64,000 nt of DNA from Acidithiobacillus sulfurivorans (GTDB lineage: Bacteria; Pseudomonadota; Gammaproteobacteria; Acidithiobacillales; Acidithiobacillaceae): the NCBI RefSeq assembly GCF_018853815.1, contig NZ_JAAOMP010000073.1, positions 1 through 64,000 of the forward strand, read 5' to 3'. Positions 1 to 8,917 of the stretch are shown one piece after another. The notes below the pieces were generated by a model that was not told where the DNA came from, did not search any database, and was given only the letters and a program-made list of their open reading frames with translations. How positions within the stretch are numbered: the first letter of the stretch is position 1; each line of letters begins with the position of its first letter. Made by a program: the position numbers and the translations under genes.

Positions 1-2
1 TC

Positions 3-656
3 CACGAGACTCTGCCTGCCCCCGTCGCGGCGGGTATGGCACCCGCCCCGCAGAAACCCGAACGTTATCTGGATCAGATGGCGATTATTGATGCGCATAA
101 GGACTTTTCCGAATCACCCGATCCGGACTATGTATTGGATGCCCGTTCGGTGCTGCGTTTCCCTAAAACTTATCCAGTCGGTGTCATTATCATTGGTGAC
201 AGTATTTTGACCGGCTGGTCGGGATATTTTGCGCATGTGTTTCCCAATGCGCTCATCAGCGGGCGGGTGGGCAGACAGTTTTCCAGCGCGTTGCCCATCT
301 GGAAGACCATGCAACAAACCGGGATGACCCAAGGGGTAGGTGATGTCGTCATCGAATTGGGTACGAATGGTGAAGTGTATCCTGCGGACCTGCAGCAACT
401 ACTCAAAATGCTTGGCCACCGCCAAATATTTCTGGTGATGCCGGAAATGCCCCGATCCTGGGAACATGAAGTACAACAGCTTTATCTGCAAACCGCCGCC
501 ACACACCCGAATGTGCATCTGGTACGTTGGGATCTGCTCAGCAAAAATCATCCGCAATATTTCTGGACGGACCTGGTTCATCCCAATTGGCAGGGAATTC
601 AGGTCATGGTACATGCCATTGCCCGTGATATTAAAAAAACTGAAGACAAAAACTAA
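3..656 (+). CDS. SGNH-hydrolase-like protein, 5' end cut by window
   Basis: The reading frame is open to the left edge of the window, so the true start is probably outside; an internal ATG lies at 36. The 217 visible residues form an SGNH/GDSL-type esterase fold. Block I is GDSILTGWSG, the central block is ELGTNGEV and the C-terminal catalytic pair is DLVH. The same three blocks, in the same order and with similar intervening sequence, recur at the C-terminus of the next gene, so the two are paralogues. Known members of the family remove or transfer acetyl groups on cell-wall or exopolysaccharide sugars outside the membrane. The upstream part, unseen here, may hold a signal peptide or an acyltransferase domain. 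The substrate cannot be told from sequence. It is probably co-transcribed with the next gene, about 25 bp downstream. Confidence 0.75.
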   Translation, partial: HETLPAPVAAGMAPAPQKPERYLDQMAIIDAHKDFSESPDPDYVLDARSVLRFPKTYPVGVIIIGDSILTGWSGYFAHVFPNALISGRVGRQFSSALPIWKTMQQTGMTQGVGDVVIELGTNGEVYPADLQQLLKMLGHRQIFLVMPEMPRSWEHEVQQLYLQTAATHPNVHLVRWDLLSKNHPQYFWTDLVHPNWQGIQVMVHAIARDIKKTEDKN

Positions 657-682
657 TTCATAAAATTTTGCGGGATGACGGT

Positions 683-2821
683 ATGCTCTATCTGGATTAT
701 CTGAAATTTCTCGCCATGGTCGGCGTCATTGGGTTTCATGTGCATGAAACCATTACTTTTGGCAGCGCATGGTTTTCTGGTGGTTATCTGGGTGTTGATG
801 TATTTCTCTTTGTTTCCGGATACTTAATAGAGAGATCCATGCGCCATGCGCCGGATGCTGGCTTTCTGAACAGTGTGCGCACTTTCTTCAGAAGACGCCT
901 TTCTCGTATTGTCATTCCCATGCTGGTGGTAACCTGGGTAGTTGCTCTGTTTGGTTATTACTTTCATCTGACCAGTTGGGAACCGGCTGTTTATTCATCG
1001 CTTTTTGTCTATAACTTTTATCTGATATTTCATCATATACCTTATTTTCAGACCTTTGCGATGCCGCACCCCTTTATTGGAATGTGGTTTATTTCATTAT
1101 TGGTGCAGTTGTATGTTTTGCATTTTTTGCTGCGTAAAATAATTCGTAACCAGTATTTTTATTTTGTGCTGATGTTGCTATTGCTGATGGTTACGGCAGG
1201 GGGAGCATACTGGTTGGGTGTACATCATCAGCTTAATGCTGCTTATGTTTTACCTTGGCATGGTTTTTCCTATATTGCCGGGATTCTGGGTTTCATGGTT
1301 CTGAGTGGTCGTGAGGCTAAAAAAATTCCCGTCGTTTTTGATTTGTTGGTGGTCATGGCAGTGCTGGGTATTATTGTCCTGTTACTGCTGGCTCCTTATC
1401 AGAATTATGTCATATATTCTTTACCAGTATTATTGCTTACTGCAATTTATATTTATGCTGCGGAACGATCCACAGTCTTTGCACAGATAAAATGGCAGTT
1501 GGGCGGGGCTTTGGGAGAGATGTCATACTCCTTATATTTATGGAATGTTCCAGTTATTTCTTTCCTCTATTATTTTTATCATGGCGCGACTCATTACGTT
1601 TTAGTGATACTTTCTGTGTTGATTATCCTGTTGTTGTCGGTGCTTACCTATGCCTTGGTTGAAGTCAGTATACAGAATGCTTTTGGCAAGAAAGCGCGGC
1701 ATCATTTTTCCCTGCAAACAGCTTTTACTGTGGCTTTGATTCTGGGTTTGGGCATTGCCGGTTGGTATGATTCAGTGGTGGTTAATCAGCAATTTATTCA
1801 TGAACGCGAAAAAAATCTCCATCTGCTGTTATACAAGCATTATCAGGCGCTGAAAATTGCCCAGTTGCAAAAGCAGTTGCTGTCTATCCATCAATCAGGT
1901 GCTGCGGCTTTGGCGGGGCCGGTGGCAAACACCCTCAGTGCTGCGGATGGGTCGTCAGCTATAGCGGCTGGCTCCTTTGCCTGGCAGCCCAATCCACAAC
2001 CCGGTTATCTCTATAACGGACAGGAAATGCGTCAGAATCCGGCTTACCCGGATAAGCAGGTATTGGTTGTTACGGATTCCATTCTTCTGGGATGGTCAGG
2101 TTTTGTGATTCATCAGGTTCCCAATGCCATACTGGACGGTAAAGTGGGTCGACAATTTTCGCGTGCCCCATCCGTCCTGCAGGCAGAGTTGACGCAACCT
2201 CAAAATGCAGATATTCGCTATATCGTTCTGGAGCTGGGCAGTAATGGCGATGTCTTTACCCAGGATCTGGATCGGGTCATGCGCGAAGCCGGAAATCGCA
2301 AAATATTGCTGATTATTCCCAATGTTCCCAGAGTCTGGGAAAATGAAGTTAAAGCACAGTATCTCCGCGCCAAGGCACAATATCCCAATGTTTATTTGTT
2401 GCATTGGAATCGTATCAGCCATGATCAATATAATTACTTTGATCCTGATCAGGTCCATTTGACCTGGGACGGCGCCCAAGCCCTGGTGAATGCAATGCTT
2501 GGAAAGTTGTACACCATGGGTTATCAACAACCTCAGCCGGTTGCTCATGCGCAGTCTGTTCAATCAGGTCTAGCGCATCTGGTTGCCACCAAGCCACTTA
2601 AATCCAGTACAGCAATTACAACAAGTACGCAGCCGGCGACTGCTCCCGCGCGCTCTGTCGCGGTTCAACCCCAGACCCAATCTCCACTACCTACCACCCG
2701 CATCAAATCCTTTACCATTGCGCCGCTGAGCAGTGCAGCTACTGCATCCGTCGTTAGCAATGCGATGCCGGCACAGAGGCAAAATACTGATGCTTCGGGC
2801 CTCGATAGTTTCCAAAATTAA
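683..2821 (+). CDS. Acyltransferase-3 membrane protein with C-terminal SGNH domain (OatA/OafB-like)
   Basis: This is a two-domain O-acyltransferase. Residues 1 to about 340 are the multi-pass acyltransferase-3 domain, with the conserved histidine in GFHVHE, the GVDVFLFVSGYLI block and basic RRRLSR. A last membrane span near 345-365 leads to an extracytoplasmic SGNH domain (roughly 455-610) with TDSILLGWSG, ELGSNGDV and the D-x-x-H pair DQVH. Note T in place of G in the GDS motif. The last ~90 residues are a Ser/Thr/Ala/Pro-rich, probably disordered tail. In related proteins the membrane domain passes an acyl group to the SGNH domain, which puts it on a surface polysaccharide. The target sugar is unknown. 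I chose ATG 683; a TTG at 668 in frame is possible, and neither has a strong Shine-Dalgarno sequence. Confidence 0.85.
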   Translation: MLYLDYLKFLAMVGVIGFHVHETITFGSAWFSGGYLGVDVFLFVSGYLIERSMRHAPDAGFLNSVRTFFRRRLSRIVIPMLVVTWVVALFGYYFHLTSWEPAVYSSLFVYNFYLIFHHIPYFQTFAMPHPFIGMWFISLLVQLYVLHFLLRKIIRNQYFYFVLMLLLLMVTAGGAYWLGVHHQLNAAYVLPWHGFSYIAGILGFMVLSGREAKKIPVVFDLLVVMAVLGIIVLLLLAPYQNYVIYSLPVLLLTAIYIYAAERSTVFAQIKWQLGGALGEMSYSLYLWNVPVISFLYYFYHGATHYVLVILSVLIILLLSVLTYALVEVSIQNAFGKKARHHFSLQTAFTVALILGLGIAGWYDSVVVNQQFIHEREKNLHLLLYKHYQALKIAQLQKQLLSIHQSGAAALAGPVANTLSAADGSSAIAAGSFAWQPNPQPGYLYNGQEMRQNPAYPDKQVLVVTDSILLGWSGFVIHQVPNAILDGKVGRQFSRAPSVLQAELTQPQNADIRYIVLELGSNGDVFTQDLDRVMREAGNRKILLIIPNVPRVWENEVKAQYLRAKAQYPNVYLLHWNRISHDQYNYFDPDQVHLTWDGAQALVNAMLGKLYTMGYQQPQPVAHAQSVQSGLAHLVATKPLKSSTAITTSTQPATAPARSVAVQPQTQSPLPTTRIKSFTIAPLSSAATASVVSNAMPAQRQNTDASGLDSFQN

Positions 2822-2862
2822 TTCGGATGCTCTGAACCCGACCGCTGCTGCGAGTTGCAGGG

Positions 2863-2984
2863 TTCATGCTGAAAACGGCCGATGGCCTGTGGGCTTTTTG
2901 CTCCAACGTCCCTTGCCTGTTGTTCTAAGGCGCGGGCCAAAGTCGCTGCAAAGCCCACAGGCCATCGGCCGTTTTCAGCATGAA
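2863..2984. repeat. Intergenic palindromic element, copy 1 (perfect 34-bp arms)
   Basis: Left arm 2863-2896 and right arm 2951-2984 are perfect inverted repeats of 34 bp. Between them lies a core that begins TTTTTGCTCC and GTCCCTTGCCTGTTGTTCTAAGG and ends GGCCAAAGTCGCTGCAAAG. The same core occurs in copy 2 at 33008-33202, and its right half in copies 3 (48364) and 4 (about 7806). The element sits between two convergent genes and supplies the TGA stop codon (2975-2977) of hflD. It could act as a bidirectional terminator. It could also be a non-autonomous mobile element; I see no transposase. Confidence 0.9.
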
Positions 2985-3634
2985 TTATTCGTAGAAAGCA
3001 ACTCTTCCGCTTCCTGACAAATGCCCCGACGTTCGAGCAGGCTTCCAGGAATGTGACCACCCGCCTGCCGCCAGAGTACGGCAGCGCGAATACCGCTGAG
3101 TAGGAGCGTGCGGATACGTGCAGCATCATCAGCGTCACTTAGATAGCGGCTATCACCGCTGACGATAATGCGCGGGCGCAAGGTGCCTATAGCTTCTGTG
3201 TATGTTTGTGCCAGACCGGCAATGATACTGCTCTGCAGCGGATCACCAAAATGCTGAATTTGTCGCTGGGCCTGCTGAATACCTTCATGCACGCGCTGGG
3301 AAGCGCTCTGATTTTTTAACAGGCGTTTACTCAGGCTGCTCATCGCCATGGCATAGCGCAGCAGTTCAGCTTCCTGGGCATTGGCCGGACCGCGTTGCAG
3401 GAGCGGGCAGAGCAGGGCCAATGCCTGCCGTAAACTCTGGATGTCTCCCAGTGCCTGACGAGTATTGGCACTATCCAGGGACAGAATGCTGTGAATACAG
3501 GTGGCCAATATTAGCCCCGGTTGTTCACCACTGCGGGCAATGTTCTGTACCAGCAGGGCGCTACGGATAATTCCGGCCAGCGCCAAAGTACGATCACGGC
3601 GGCGCTCTGCTTTGGGAATCAGAAAATCCCACAT
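2975..3634 (-). CDS. hflD: HflD family protein
   Basis: The 219 residues match the HflD family along their length. Recognisable blocks are RTLALAGIIRSALLVQNIA at the N-terminus, the LLRYAMAMSSLSKRL segment, LGPRI-like GTLRPRIIVSGD, and RTLLLSGIRAAVLWRQAGG near the C-terminus. HflD is a small peripheral membrane protein; in E. coli it influences lambda lysogeny by binding CII and lies beside mnmA. Its normal cell role is poorly known. Here it is not next to mnmA but downstream of glnD on the same strand, about 30 bp away. The last two codons and the stop lie inside the arm of palindromic repeat copy 1, so repeat insertion may have redefined the C-terminus. ATG start, with a weak AAAGG upstream. 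Confidence 0.85.
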   Translation of the reverse strand: MWDFLIPKAERRRDRTLALAGIIRSALLVQNIARSGEQPGLILATCIHSILSLDSANTRQALGDIQSLRQALALLCPLLQRGPANAQEAELLRYAMAMSSLSKRLLKNQSASQRVHEGIQQAQRQIQHFGDPLQSSIIAGLAQTYTEAIGTLRPRIIVSGDSRYLSDADDAARIRTLLLSGIRAAVLWRQAGGHIPGSLLERRGICQEAEELLSTNNSC

Positions 3635-3666
3635 GTAAATCTGCCTTTATTATTTGAAAAAATCAT

Positions 3667-6264
3667 TTAATGTGCTTGCCCGTTGAGCATTTCATCCAGC
3701 GTGCCAGTAAGTGTTTTGCTTTGGGTTTCCGTTAATTGTCGACCTCTTTCATTGAGAATAAAAAAGGTATCTTCAACCCGTTCACCAAATGTAGACACTT
3801 TGGCGCCATGAATATTCAGCTGTAAGGTGCGTAATACCTCACCCACCCGATAAAGCAGTCCAAGATGATCGGCCGCACGCACTTCCAGCAAGGTATAGCG
3901 GGAAAGGGCGTGGTTATCCACACGGATTTCTGCGGGACGCTGGGCAAAAAAGCGATGACGTGGGTCGCGGTGGCGCAGACCAAAATGTGGTTTACTTTCG
4001 GTTTCTCCTTCGATGATGGCGCGCAGCCGCGCCGCCAGATCATGGTCGGCCTGTTCGGTTCGCGCAAAGGCGTGGCTGTTGTCAATGACCAGAAAGGTAT
4101 CAATGGCTCGACCATCTTCACTGGTATCAATGCGCGCGTCGATGATGTTGAGGGACTGGCGATCCAGAGCACCGGTAATTTGCTGAAAAAGACCGGGACG
4201 GTCAGGTCCGTAAATCAGGATTTCACTGCCCTCAGGCTGGTGGGCGCGTACTGCTACCAGGGTTTTACGACTTTTATGGGCAAGAATCTGTTGAATGTGC
4301 CACAGCAGTTCATTTTCGCTGTAACGTGAAAAATAGGCCCCCGATAAATGCTGCCAGAATACTCTGGCGCGGATTTGCTCTTCCTGCGTCAGGCATTGCA
4401 ACGCGTTTTCCTGACGATCCCGGACAATGTGAGGCAGGTCTTGACGGCTGCGATCTTCCTGCTGCAATTCGATAGCCGTAGCGCGATACAGGGTACTGAG
4501 CAACAAGCCTTTCCAGTCATTCCAAAGGTCCGGATTGGTGGCTCGCATGTCTGCTACGGTCAGTAACAGCAAGTAGGCCAGATGCCGTTCATCGCCGACC
4601 ATTCTGGCAAAATCCTGGATGACCTGAGGATCTTCCAGGTCACGACGTTGGGAGACTGTACTCATCTGCAGGTGCTGTTCCACCAGCCAGATGATGAGTT
4701 CTGTGTCTCTTGCTGACAGCTGTAGGCGTCGGGCAAAACGTCGTGCTTCCTGTGCACCAATTTGGGAATGATCGCCGCCCCGGCCCTTGCCAATATCATG
4801 AAATAACCCGGCCAGAACCAGCAGTTCCGGTTTATCCACTTGTGCCCAGGCCTGTTTGAGTACAGACATCCGGGTTTCTTCCTGCTTATGAAGCAGTCCA
4901 ATATTCCGCAGCAGAAACAGGGTGTGCTGATCGACGGTGTATACGTGAAACAGATCATGCTGAATGCGGCCGGTAATGCGTTCAAAAGCCGGAATCAGCC
5001 GCCCGAGGATGCCACATTGATGCATGATTTTCAGGCTGTCATAAGCGCCATCTGCTTGCGCCAGCAGGGCCAGGAATTCATTTCTGGCGATGGGATCTAG
5101 TTCAAGATTGCGGGGCTGGATTTTACTTCGCAACTTATAAAGCGCGCGTTGGGTCAAGGCATCCAGAGAAATGATCTGCGGGTTTTCGGCCAGCTCGCGA
5201 AACAAGCGTAATATTTTCTGCAATAATTGCGGATCATCTGCCTGGGGAAGAGGCACTGTGTTCCGGACCGGTTGTGCTGAATCTCCGCTCAGGCTGCCTT
5301 GATCAGCCAGGTAAAGGGCAATATTTTCCTGAGCAATAGCAGCGATGCGCATAATGTCGGCGAAAGCGCGATAAAGCTTTTGCATGAGCTGTTCAACCGG
5401 GCTGCGGCCAGGACGCTCCTGGTAACCCAGTACCTCGGCGAGTTGGCGTTGCTGCTCCAGGCGCAAGCGGTCTTCATGGCGGCCGCTGGCATAGTGCAGG
5501 GTGATGCGCAGGCGCGTCAGAAAAGACTGAGCCCGGAGAAGTTGCCGATATTCTTCCGGGGTGACCAGGTTTTTCTGGCGCAGGCACAGCAGGCTGCTGT
5601 CTCCAAAAATGCTACCAGTCAGCCATTGCAGTTGATGAATATCGCGAAGCCCGCCAGGACCTTCTTTCAGGTTGGGTTCCAGATGAAAAGCCGTATCGCT
5701 ACAGCGGGCGTGGCGGTTTTCCTGTTCGGCGAGTTTGGCAGCAAAAAAAACTTCCGGTTTCCAGGGCGGATTGGCTCGGAGGGTTTCTTCCAGTTGATTA
5801 AATAATTTCCGTGAACCGTAAAGATAACGGGCCTCCAGAAACGTGCTGGCAATGCTGAGATCTTCTCGCGCCTTTTCCAGGCATTCCTGAACCGACCGAA
5901 CACTGGAGCCCACTTCCATTTGCAAATTCCACAGCGCCGTCAGAAAGAAATGAATGAACTGCTCTTCAGCTTCCGAAAGCGTGGGTGGAGTGAGAATCAG
6001 CAGGTCAAGGTCCGAGCCGGGAAACAGGGCCCCGCGCCCATAACCACCCACTGCAATCAGGCTGAGTCTGGTTATGCTCTGCTCCTGCTGCGCTGCAGCC
6101 TGACGCCAGATTTTACGCAAGGATTTATCCAGCAAAGCACAGTGCTGGCGCAAGAGCGAGCGACTACTTTGGCGCGGGGAGAAACGGTTCTGTAATTCAG
6201 ACCGTTCATTACGCAGGGTTTCCGGCACGCCCGGCAGGTTCTCGCCTGCCATGAATTCGGGCAT
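3667..6264 (-). CDS. glnD: [Protein-PII] uridylyltransferase / uridylyl-removing enzyme
   Basis: GlnD senses glutamine and adds or removes UMP on PII proteins, setting glutamine synthetase activity and nitrogen gene expression. All expected domains are present in 865 residues. A nucleotidyltransferase domain carries GGYGRGALFPGSDLDLL near residues 73-89, an HD hydrolase domain has FHDIGKGRGGDHS near 480, and two ACT domains occupy the C-terminus (one opening with GPDRPGLFQQITG, one with AADHLGLLYRVGEV). I start at ATG 6264, two bases after the map stop. The frame is open further upstream, but that region overlaps map. The map-glnD order is also found in enteric bacteria. Nothing suggests loss of function. 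Confidence 0.95.
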   Translation of the reverse strand: MPEFMAGENLPGVPETLRNERSELQNRFSPRQSSRSLLRQHCALLDKSLRKIWRQAAAQQEQSITRLSLIAVGGYGRGALFPGSDLDLLILTPPTLSEAEEQFIHFFLTALWNLQMEVGSSVRSVQECLEKAREDLSIASTFLEARYLYGSRKLFNQLEETLRANPPWKPEVFFAAKLAEQENRHARCSDTAFHLEPNLKEGPGGLRDIHQLQWLTGSIFGDSSLLCLRQKNLVTPEEYRQLLRAQSFLTRLRITLHYASGRHEDRLRLEQQRQLAEVLGYQERPGRSPVEQLMQKLYRAFADIMRIAAIAQENIALYLADQGSLSGDSAQPVRNTVPLPQADDPQLLQKILRLFRELAENPQIISLDALTQRALYKLRSKIQPRNLELDPIARNEFLALLAQADGAYDSLKIMHQCGILGRLIPAFERITGRIQHDLFHVYTVDQHTLFLLRNIGLLHKQEETRMSVLKQAWAQVDKPELLVLAGLFHDIGKGRGGDHSQIGAQEARRFARRLQLSARDTELIIWLVEQHLQMSTVSQRRDLEDPQVIQDFARMVGDERHLAYLLLLTVADMRATNPDLWNDWKGLLLSTLYRATAIELQQEDRSRQDLPHIVRDRQENALQCLTQEEQIRARVFWQHLSGAYFSRYSENELLWHIQQILAHKSRKTLVAVRAHQPEGSEILIYGPDRPGLFQQITGALDRQSLNIIDARIDTSEDGRAIDTFLVIDNSHAFARTEQADHDLAARLRAIIEGETESKPHFGLRHRDPRHRFFAQRPAEIRVDNHALSRYTLLEVRAADHLGLLYRVGEVLRTLQLNIHGAKVSTFGERVEDTFFILNERGRQLTETQSKTLTGTLDEMLNGQAH

Positions 6265-6266
6265 GT

Positions 6267-7076
6267 TCAGATGGGATCGCCGGGGAGTTGGGTCAACACC
6301 TCGTAGCTGTCGTCGGTGACCAGAATGGTATGTTCCCATTGCGCTGAAGCACTGTGATCCTTGGTGACAATGGTCCAGCCGTCGGGCAACGCCTTGATGT
6401 GTCGTTTGCCAGCATTGATCATGGGTTCAATGGTAAACGTCATTCCCGCCACCAACTCCACGCCTTCGCCGGGGTTACCATAGTGCAGCACCTGAGGTTC
6501 ATCGTGAAATACCCGGCCAATGCCGTGCCCGCAAAATTCCCGCACCACCGAGCAATGCTGAGCTTCAGCATATACCTGAATCGCATGGCCGACATCGCCC
6601 AGGGTGGCGCCCGGTCGGACTTGCTCAATGCCGCGCACCATGGCCTCGTGGGCAACTTCCATCACCCTTCTGGAGCGCAACGGCACTTCGCCAACCGTAA
6701 ACATTTTGCTGCTGTCACCGTGGTAGCCATCCTTGATGACCGTCACATCAATGTTCAGCATATCCCCATCTTTCAGCACCCGATCGCCAGGAATACCGTG
6801 GCAGATGACGTGGTTGAGGGAAATACAGACCGATTTGGGGAAGGGCGGATATTCCGGACTGGGCTGATAATTCAGCGGGGCAGGAATTCCCTGTAAATCA
6901 TTGACAATATAATCGTGACAAATCCGGTCCAATTCTCCGGTAGTGATTCCGGCTTTGACATGAGGCCGAATCATGTTGAGCACCATGGCGGTCAAATGCC
7001 CGGCAGTACGCATTTTTACGACTTCTTCAGGGGTTTTGATGTTGCCCTGAGGGGGATTTTTTTGACGTTGTAACAT
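6267..7076 (-). CDS. map: Methionine aminopeptidase, type I
   Basis: MAP removes the initiator methionine from nascent proteins in the cytoplasm. The 269 residues show the pita-bread fold with its metal ligands: D in DMLNIDVTVIKDGYHGDSS, H in GHGIGRVFHDEP, E in TFTIEPMI and E in QWEHTILVT. It resembles the type I enzyme; there is no type II insert. The start is ATG 7076, chosen because AGGAG stands seven bases upstream (AGGAGAATCTC-ATG); the open frame continues further but without a better site. It lies between sfsA (28 bp upstream) and glnD (abutting) on the minus strand, so the three are probably co-transcribed. Essential housekeeping gene, nothing unusual. Confidence 0.95.
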   Translation of the reverse strand: MLQRQKNPPQGNIKTPEEVVKMRTAGHLTAMVLNMIRPHVKAGITTGELDRICHDYIVNDLQGIPAPLNYQPSPEYPPFPKSVCISLNHVICHGIPGDRVLKDGDMLNIDVTVIKDGYHGDSSKMFTVGEVPLRSRRVMEVAHEAMVRGIEQVRPGATLGDVGHAIQVYAEAQHCSVVREFCGHGIGRVFHDEPQVLHYGNPGEGVELVAGMTFTIEPMINAGKRHIKALPDGWTIVTKDHSASAQWEHTILVTDDSYEVLTQLPGDPI

Positions 7077-7104
7077 GAGATTCTCCTGGGGCGACTCAAA
7101 GCGG

Positions 7105-7803
7105 CTAAAAAAGTAGCTGCTCTGCCGCATCAATGACTATTTTATCAGGACTGACCCGGGTTCGGTAGGCCAGTATTTCCACACCCGCGCTGCGCGCTTC
7201 CCTGAGCGCCTGTCCATAAGCCGGATCTACGCGGTCGGCCGGGGCAAAACCCTGACCATCTTCGCGGCCAATCAAAAAAAGCATGACTGCGCGTCCGCCG
7301 TTGGTTACGACCTCGCGGAGCGCATGCAGGTGGCGCAGGGCGCGGGTGCTGACCGCATCAGGAAAACGGATGACGCCATCCGGGTCCAGCAGGGTGCAGG
7401 ATTTGACTTCGACATAGCAGGGTGGACGCTGGGGGTTCTGCAAGAGGATGTCCACTCGTTCATGGCTGCCATAGGGCACCTCGCGCCGCAGCTCACCGTA
7501 ATTCTGCAAGGCGGGAATCTGCCCGGTGGCAATGGCTTCGGCAACAATGTGGTTGGGTCGCTGCGTATTGATGCACACCCAACTGTTGCCACTCCAGTAA
7601 AGCTCCCAGGTCCAGGCGAGTTTGCGTTTGGGGTTATGGCTACGGGAAATGAGAATGGGTTGCCCGGGTTCTGCGCAACTGCGCATGCTTCCCGAGTTGG
7701 GACAATGAGCGGTGATTTGCTCACCCGTTTCGAGTTCGCAGTCCGCCAGGAAACGTTTGTAGCGACGAATCAGGGTGGCGGGGACCAGTTCCGGAAGATT
7801 CAT
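7105..7803 (-). CDS. sfsA: Sugar fermentation stimulation protein homologue
   Basis: SfsA family protein of 232 residues, close to the usual length. Family hallmarks are RYKRFLADCELETGE at the N-terminus, the HCPNSGSMRSC block, the nuclease-like VEVKSCTLL with acidic VRFPDAVSTRA, and DPAYGQALREARSAGVEILAYR. The fold resembles restriction-endonuclease-like nucleases, and E. coli SfsA has been described as DNA-binding, but the physiological role is unsettled. I chose ATG 7803, which gives the conserved MNLPELVPATLIRRYKRF start. Its Shine-Dalgarno GGAG is five bases upstream and falls inside the degenerate palindromic repeat copy 4, so the repeat appears to supply the ribosome binding site. It lies between gluQ and map on the minus strand. 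Confidence 0.9.
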   Translation of the reverse strand: MNLPELVPATLIRRYKRFLADCELETGEQITAHCPNSGSMRSCAEPGQPILISRSHNPKRKLAWTWELYWSGNSWVCINTQRPNHIVAEAIATGQIPALQNYGELRREVPYGSHERVDILLQNPQRPPCYVEVKSCTLLDPDGVIRFPDAVSTRALRHLHALREVVTNGGRAVMLFLIGREDGQGFAPADRVDPAYGQALREARSAGVEILAYRTRVSPDKIVIDAAEQLLF

Positions 7804-7805
7804 CG

Positions 7806-7870
7806 TTGCTCCGACAGCCGTCCTAACGGCGCAGGCCAAAGTCGCTGAAAAGCCTCCAAGACAACTATCG
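7806..7870. repeat. Intergenic palindromic element, copy 4 (degenerate)
   Basis: TTGCTCC at the left and GGCCAAAGTCGCTGAAAAGC in the middle match the core of copies 1 and 2, but the left core is shortened and the outer arms no longer pair well. It fills the gap between the gluQ stop and the sfsA start. The TTGCTCC segment, read on the minus strand, carries the GGAG in front of sfsA. Of the four copies this is the only one between genes pointing the same way. Confidence 0.6.
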
Positions 7871-7879
7871 GATCAAGAT

Positions 7880-8803
7880 TCATAAGGGCAGCGTAACGCT
7901 TGTGGCCGTTGGATGCCAGAATGGTGTCTTGCCCCGCGCCTCTGCCAGCGCCCAGTTGCGCCATTGTTCAGCAGATGCCCCATGGAGTTCGGCGGGGGTG
8001 TCCCAGCCCAACAAGCCCAGGGTTGTTTCCCAGCCTTGTCCGGGGTTTCCTGTCCAGGCCGGGCTTTGACTGCTTTTGGAAAGCTTGCTGCTATCGGCAT
8101 TACAGAGTATCGGAAGGTGCCCATATTCTGTCCGGGGCAGGTGCAGGAGGCTTTGCAAATAGCGCTGGACTCCAGTAAACGTGCGTAAGTCGCCACCACG
8201 GATGACCTCGCTCACGCCCTGTGCACCGTCATCGACCACGCAAGCCAGTAGATAAGCAAAATAATTATCGGCTCGGAGCAGAACGGGATCCCCCTGTTCG
8301 GGAGGCGTGTTCTGAGGACCGTGAAAGCGATCTTCCCAGACGGGAAACTGTTTGGGAACGCGCAGTCGCCAGGAGCGTGCTGTTCGACCCGCCGCCAGTC
8401 CATGGCGGCAGGTGCCGGGATAATTGCCGCCGTGTTGGCGGATTTCCTGACGCGTACAGGCGCAGGGGTAGGCATCACCTTCATTTATCAACTGGTCCAA
8501 GGCTTGTTGATAATAATCATGACGTTGAGACTGCCAGCAGATTGGGCCATCCCAATCAAGGCCGAGTACTTCCAGCTGACGCAAAATCGTGTCTGCAGCT
8601 CCGGGCCGCACCCGGTCCTCGTCCACATCTTCAATCCGCAGCAGCCAAAGCCCACCCTGACTGCGCGCGCTGAGATAGCTGCCAATGGCCGCAATCAGTG
8701 AACCGGCATGCAGTGGACCACTGGGGGAGGGCGCAAAGCGCCCCACGACCGGCTTTTGCCGGGCCTGTGCTTGGGGCATTGTCGGGGGCGAAAGACTGGA
8801 CAT
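7880..8803 (-). CDS. gluQ: Glutamyl-Q tRNA(Asp) synthetase
   Basis: GluQ-RS is a truncated glutamyl-tRNA synthetase that glutamylates queuosine in tRNA(Asp) rather than charging an amino-acid acceptor. The class I signature is seen as FAPSPSGPLHAGSL (HIGH region). The zinc-binding module follows as CACTRQEI then CRHG. The second signature is in SSKLSKSSQSP (KMSKS-like). There is no anticodon-binding domain; 307 residues fit GluQ and not GltX, which is near 470. Start assignment is uncertain: ATG 8803 is used, with TTG 8830 and ATG 8779 as alternatives, none with a clear Shine-Dalgarno. First gene of a minus-strand run gluQ-sfsA-map-glnD-hflD. In many proteobacteria gluQ sits with dksA, but not here. 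Confidence 0.92.
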   Translation of the reverse strand: MSSLSPPTMPQAQARQKPVVGRFAPSPSGPLHAGSLIAAIGSYLSARSQGGLWLLRIEDVDEDRVRPGAADTILRQLEVLGLDWDGPICWQSQRHDYYQQALDQLINEGDAYPCACTRQEIRQHGGNYPGTCRHGLAAGRTARSWRLRVPKQFPVWEDRFHGPQNTPPEQGDPVLLRADNYFAYLLACVVDDGAQGVSEVIRGGDLRTFTGVQRYLQSLLHLPRTEYGHLPILCNADSSKLSKSSQSPAWTGNPGQGWETTLGLLGWDTPAELHGASAEQWRNWALAEARGKTPFWHPTATSVTLPL

Positions 8804-8876
8804 GGCTTGATGAATACGCGCAGATCCCAAAAGGTTTAAAGCATTTCTGCTGACTATGGTTTATTTCGGTTTGCTG

Positions 8877-8882
8877 TACAAT
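8877..8882 (+). promoter_or_regulatory. Possible -10 box of the DUF4160/DUF2442 pair
   Basis: TACAAT lies 36 bp before the DUF4160 ATG and matches five of six bases of the -10 consensus. I do not see a convincing -35 box at normal spacing. Confidence 0.3.
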
Positions 8883-8917
8883 CCAAGCAAATGTAACACA
8901 GGAATGAATAGTCAGGT

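Noticed and set aside
2863-2984. Integron attC site
   Set aside because: attC has conserved ends and a variable middle; here the core is conserved and the arms vary, and there is no integrase or cassette array.
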